Assembly: GCA_014773175.1 (NCBI GenBank)
Contig: VXCM01001329.1
Location: forward strand, 62,001-126,000
Length of the DNA: 64,000 nt
Direction: 5' to 3'
From: Lucifuga dentata
Lineage: Eukaryota > Chordata > Actinopteri > Ophidiiformes > Bythitidae
Shown: one piece after another, positions 61,751 through 64,000 of the stretch
Layout of the letters: every line of letters starts with the position of its first letter
Position numbering within the stretch: the first letter of the stretch is position 1
Notes under the pieces: model-generated
Told to the model about the DNA's origin: nothing
Database searches by the model: none
Seen by the model: only the letters and a program-made list of their open reading frames with translations
Program-made: the position numbers and the translations under genes

Positions 61751-64000
61751 TAAAACTATATCTGCTTGTCGAAGAAAGTGAATCAAAGTGAAATATATAA
61801 GCAAGTGATATAGATCAAGAGGTCTTGTGTGATTTTTAGAGATTTATGAAGATAAATATAATAGAACAGGGGTGCAGATCACTGCACTGTTGACCGGCTC
61901 TGACTAGGCAGGCAGTGAATGGCACAAAACGGAGTCAATCTTGACACCAAAATTGCAGCACACCATTGGATTGTCAGTAACATTCCCTCTACAGCAGATA
62001 CCCTTCAGCCAGTGATCCAAAATCCTGACCACTGGAAAAACTGGGGAAAACCCCAACTATACCTCCAAAAAAAGACACTATTCTGGCAGAAAGCTAAGAC
62101 ATGCACCATGCACCCACACTGAAATCAAGTCCTCCATTTGGAAATTTCAGTCTTCAGACATGTTGGTTTGTATTGGAAATAGATAAAGTAATAAGTCAGA
62201 CACTCCTTTGTCATATTTTGCAGTGCAACATTGCACTATTTTGTTTTTGAGTTCATTATGAGTTACCTTGTTTGATTCGTAGATCTTTCTAATTAAGTTT
62301 TTCAGTGTGTTTTTTTATCCTGAATGGTTGACACATTAAGGATGTTTTCAGATCTGTAGTGCGTTAGCTCTGGGCTGAATCAGGGATTAAATTGTTACAA
62401 TGCTGCGTTTAATGAGGTGGTTTGGTGATTTTACAAAGGAAAAAATCCAGTTGAACTAAGATACAGCAGCAAAATTCACATGCAAACACTCACTCAGCTC
62501 TTTGGTCAGGAATGTCTGGAGTGGGACAAATAAAATCAAAACAGGAAAAAACAGAATTGGGATACATTCTTAGTCATAAGAATGACTTAGTCATAGTCAC
62601 TCATTTAGTCCATATACCAAACAAACTATGGTACTTCAAGACAACTTATGGAAAACCACATGCTGCTTCACATGTTGTGAAGAAGACATGCTGCCTTCAG
62701 ACGGCTTAACAGGAGAATGAAACACACACTGAGCACATACAACAACATGCTAACCTTCAACATATTCATCTGAAGATATGTTGGATAAGTTTGACATGTT
62801 ATGACCATTTCACAGCATCAGTTTCAATTGCTATGGCTAGTCAAACGGGTAGTTTAACTGTGGTAAAATTTGTTTGCTGAATGAGCTCTATAAAAATGAG
62901 AGTGGTGCTGCGCATGCGGCAACCATCAGCAGCAACGTGTTTGTCTTTCTACTTGTCTCTTGTGTTTGAAGCATTTAATTGTTTTAAGTAGGAGCTACCT
63001 GATGATCATCTAATGTTCAACAAACTTTACCACAGCTCTAGTTAAACCTTAACCACATGCAATCCTCCATTTCTATATTAATCAATGGATTGCTTCATAG
63101 TTGGCTCAAGAGTAGCATGGATAAAATCACACCACAAATGAGCCACTCCACAGTCTGAATCAGGAATCAGACTGAGACTATCCCCCTTTAGTTGGTCTCG
63201 GTCCGATTCTTTTGACGTGGACCTGAGTTCACATGTACCCAAATAAAACAAACTGACAGTTTCCAATTTTTTTAGATGCTGTTCCAATTGATATGACAAA
63301 TCAATATTTAGGATTGCAGGGATGGAAGAAAATACATTGACTAAACTGCAGTTTTCCCAGTAATAATCACTACTTTTCCTAATTTAAATGCAGGTTTGCT
63401 GCTCTGTATTATCAACAAAACGTTAAACAGTTAACTGGTATATTAAAGCTTTATCACATGTGCTATTTTGTCTGTTTGGTCTTTCTACTAAAAATTCTCC
63501 ACTGTAAATTAAATGATGCATTGTATTTTTAAGCCTGCACCACCACTTGGCACCTAAGAGGCAAAACGTCAAGAACAAGACTCTTGCAGATTTCCACACA
63601 CAGCTGCTGGTTTTTAAAAGACTGCTTCTGTTGTTTTGGTCAAAGCTTTTGATTAGATGAGGGTTTGGGGGTTTGTTCACGGTGACCTTGCAACAAATGG
63701 CTCAATTATCCGCGCTACCAGCAGACCCCATGCATTCCATGGTTAACCCCTCGCTGTCACACACAGTCACACACACACTCACTCAAATGTGCACTAGCCA
63801 AGGAGTTCAAAGGTCACTGCACTCTTTACAATGGATCTTCATTTTTTTCTCTCTCTCTTCCAGAGCCTTGGACTAATTTGTTGACTTAATGACCATTGGC
63901 CTTCAGAATGAGCTCAAATCTGCAAGGTTATGTGAGTCATACACATTAAAATTCCTCATAAATTCCAGGTAAAGCTTATTGATTTCAACCTGCTTTTAAT

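Larger units (their letters stand above)
51804..64000. other. 5' flanking DNA of ANKRD50, no gene recognised
   Basis: This 12.2-kb stretch contains one MITE (54.2-54.75 kb), a hAT-like short element (55.0-55.4 kb), one copy of a second MITE-like family (58.6-58.97 kb), a pyrimidine-rich tract (56.42-56.56 kb), and CA, AAT, AT and GAGT-type simple repeats. No open frame here looks like a conserved exon, and no tRNA or other structured RNA gene was evident. In other vertebrates FAT4 or the SPRY1/SPATA5 region flanks ANKRD50, but no exon of these is visible. Confidence 0.7.

Overview
The window is vertebrate nuclear DNA, almost certainly from a ray-finned fish. It is AT-rich and rich in microsatellites and small DNA transposons. 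It holds one intact, recognisable protein-coding gene on the minus strand, spread over large introns. That gene is ANKRD50, a NACHT-type P-loop NTPase with a long ankyrin-repeat array and a cytosolic/endosomal role. The repeat types (Tc1/mariner fragments, hAT-like elements, an L2-like LINE tail, and the ACTTTACTTGAGTATTTCC-type repeat common in spiny-rayed fish) suggest a percomorph teleost. This is inference; no species can be named from the sequence alone.

Layout, in plus-strand coordinates. 1-12,300 is 3' flanking DNA with a 5'-truncated LINE, a ~520-bp purine-rich tract and four copies of a TTAA-ended MITE. About 12,300-14,424 is the probable ANKRD50 3' UTR. 14,425-17,954 is the giant last coding exon (rest of the NTPase module, all ankyrin repeats, Ser-rich tail). 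17,955-34,999 is an intron with a complete 1.4-kb hAT-like element. 35,000-35,232 is coding exon 2 (Walker B region). 35,233-49,100 is an intron with more MITE copies, a nested Tc1 fragment with a long hairpin, and a second near-perfect palindrome. 49,101-49,672 is coding exon 1 (start codon and Walker A). About 51,429-51,800 is the probable promoter and 5' UTR exon, with YY1-like and ZNF143-like motifs. 51,800-64,000 is 5' flank without a recognisable gene.

The three coding exons join in frame (phase 2, then phase 1). After removal of an evident 66-nt assembly artefact in exon 1 they give a protein of 1,422 residues, close to the ~1,430 of mammalian ANKRD50.

The most notable non-genic signals are four. 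(1) A family of about ten TTAA-ended MITE copies lies within 64 kb. (2) Two long near-perfect hairpins (84-bp and 46-bp arms) look like template-switch products. (3) Nineteen single-N joins are present; six are flanked by direct duplications of ~60-90 bp, and one of these corrupts the ANKRD50 reading frame product. (4) A strong splice donor lies 3 nt after the ANKRD50 stop codon. I found no convincing novel multi-gene system. The 'exciting' candidates here are repeat biology and gene-structure details.
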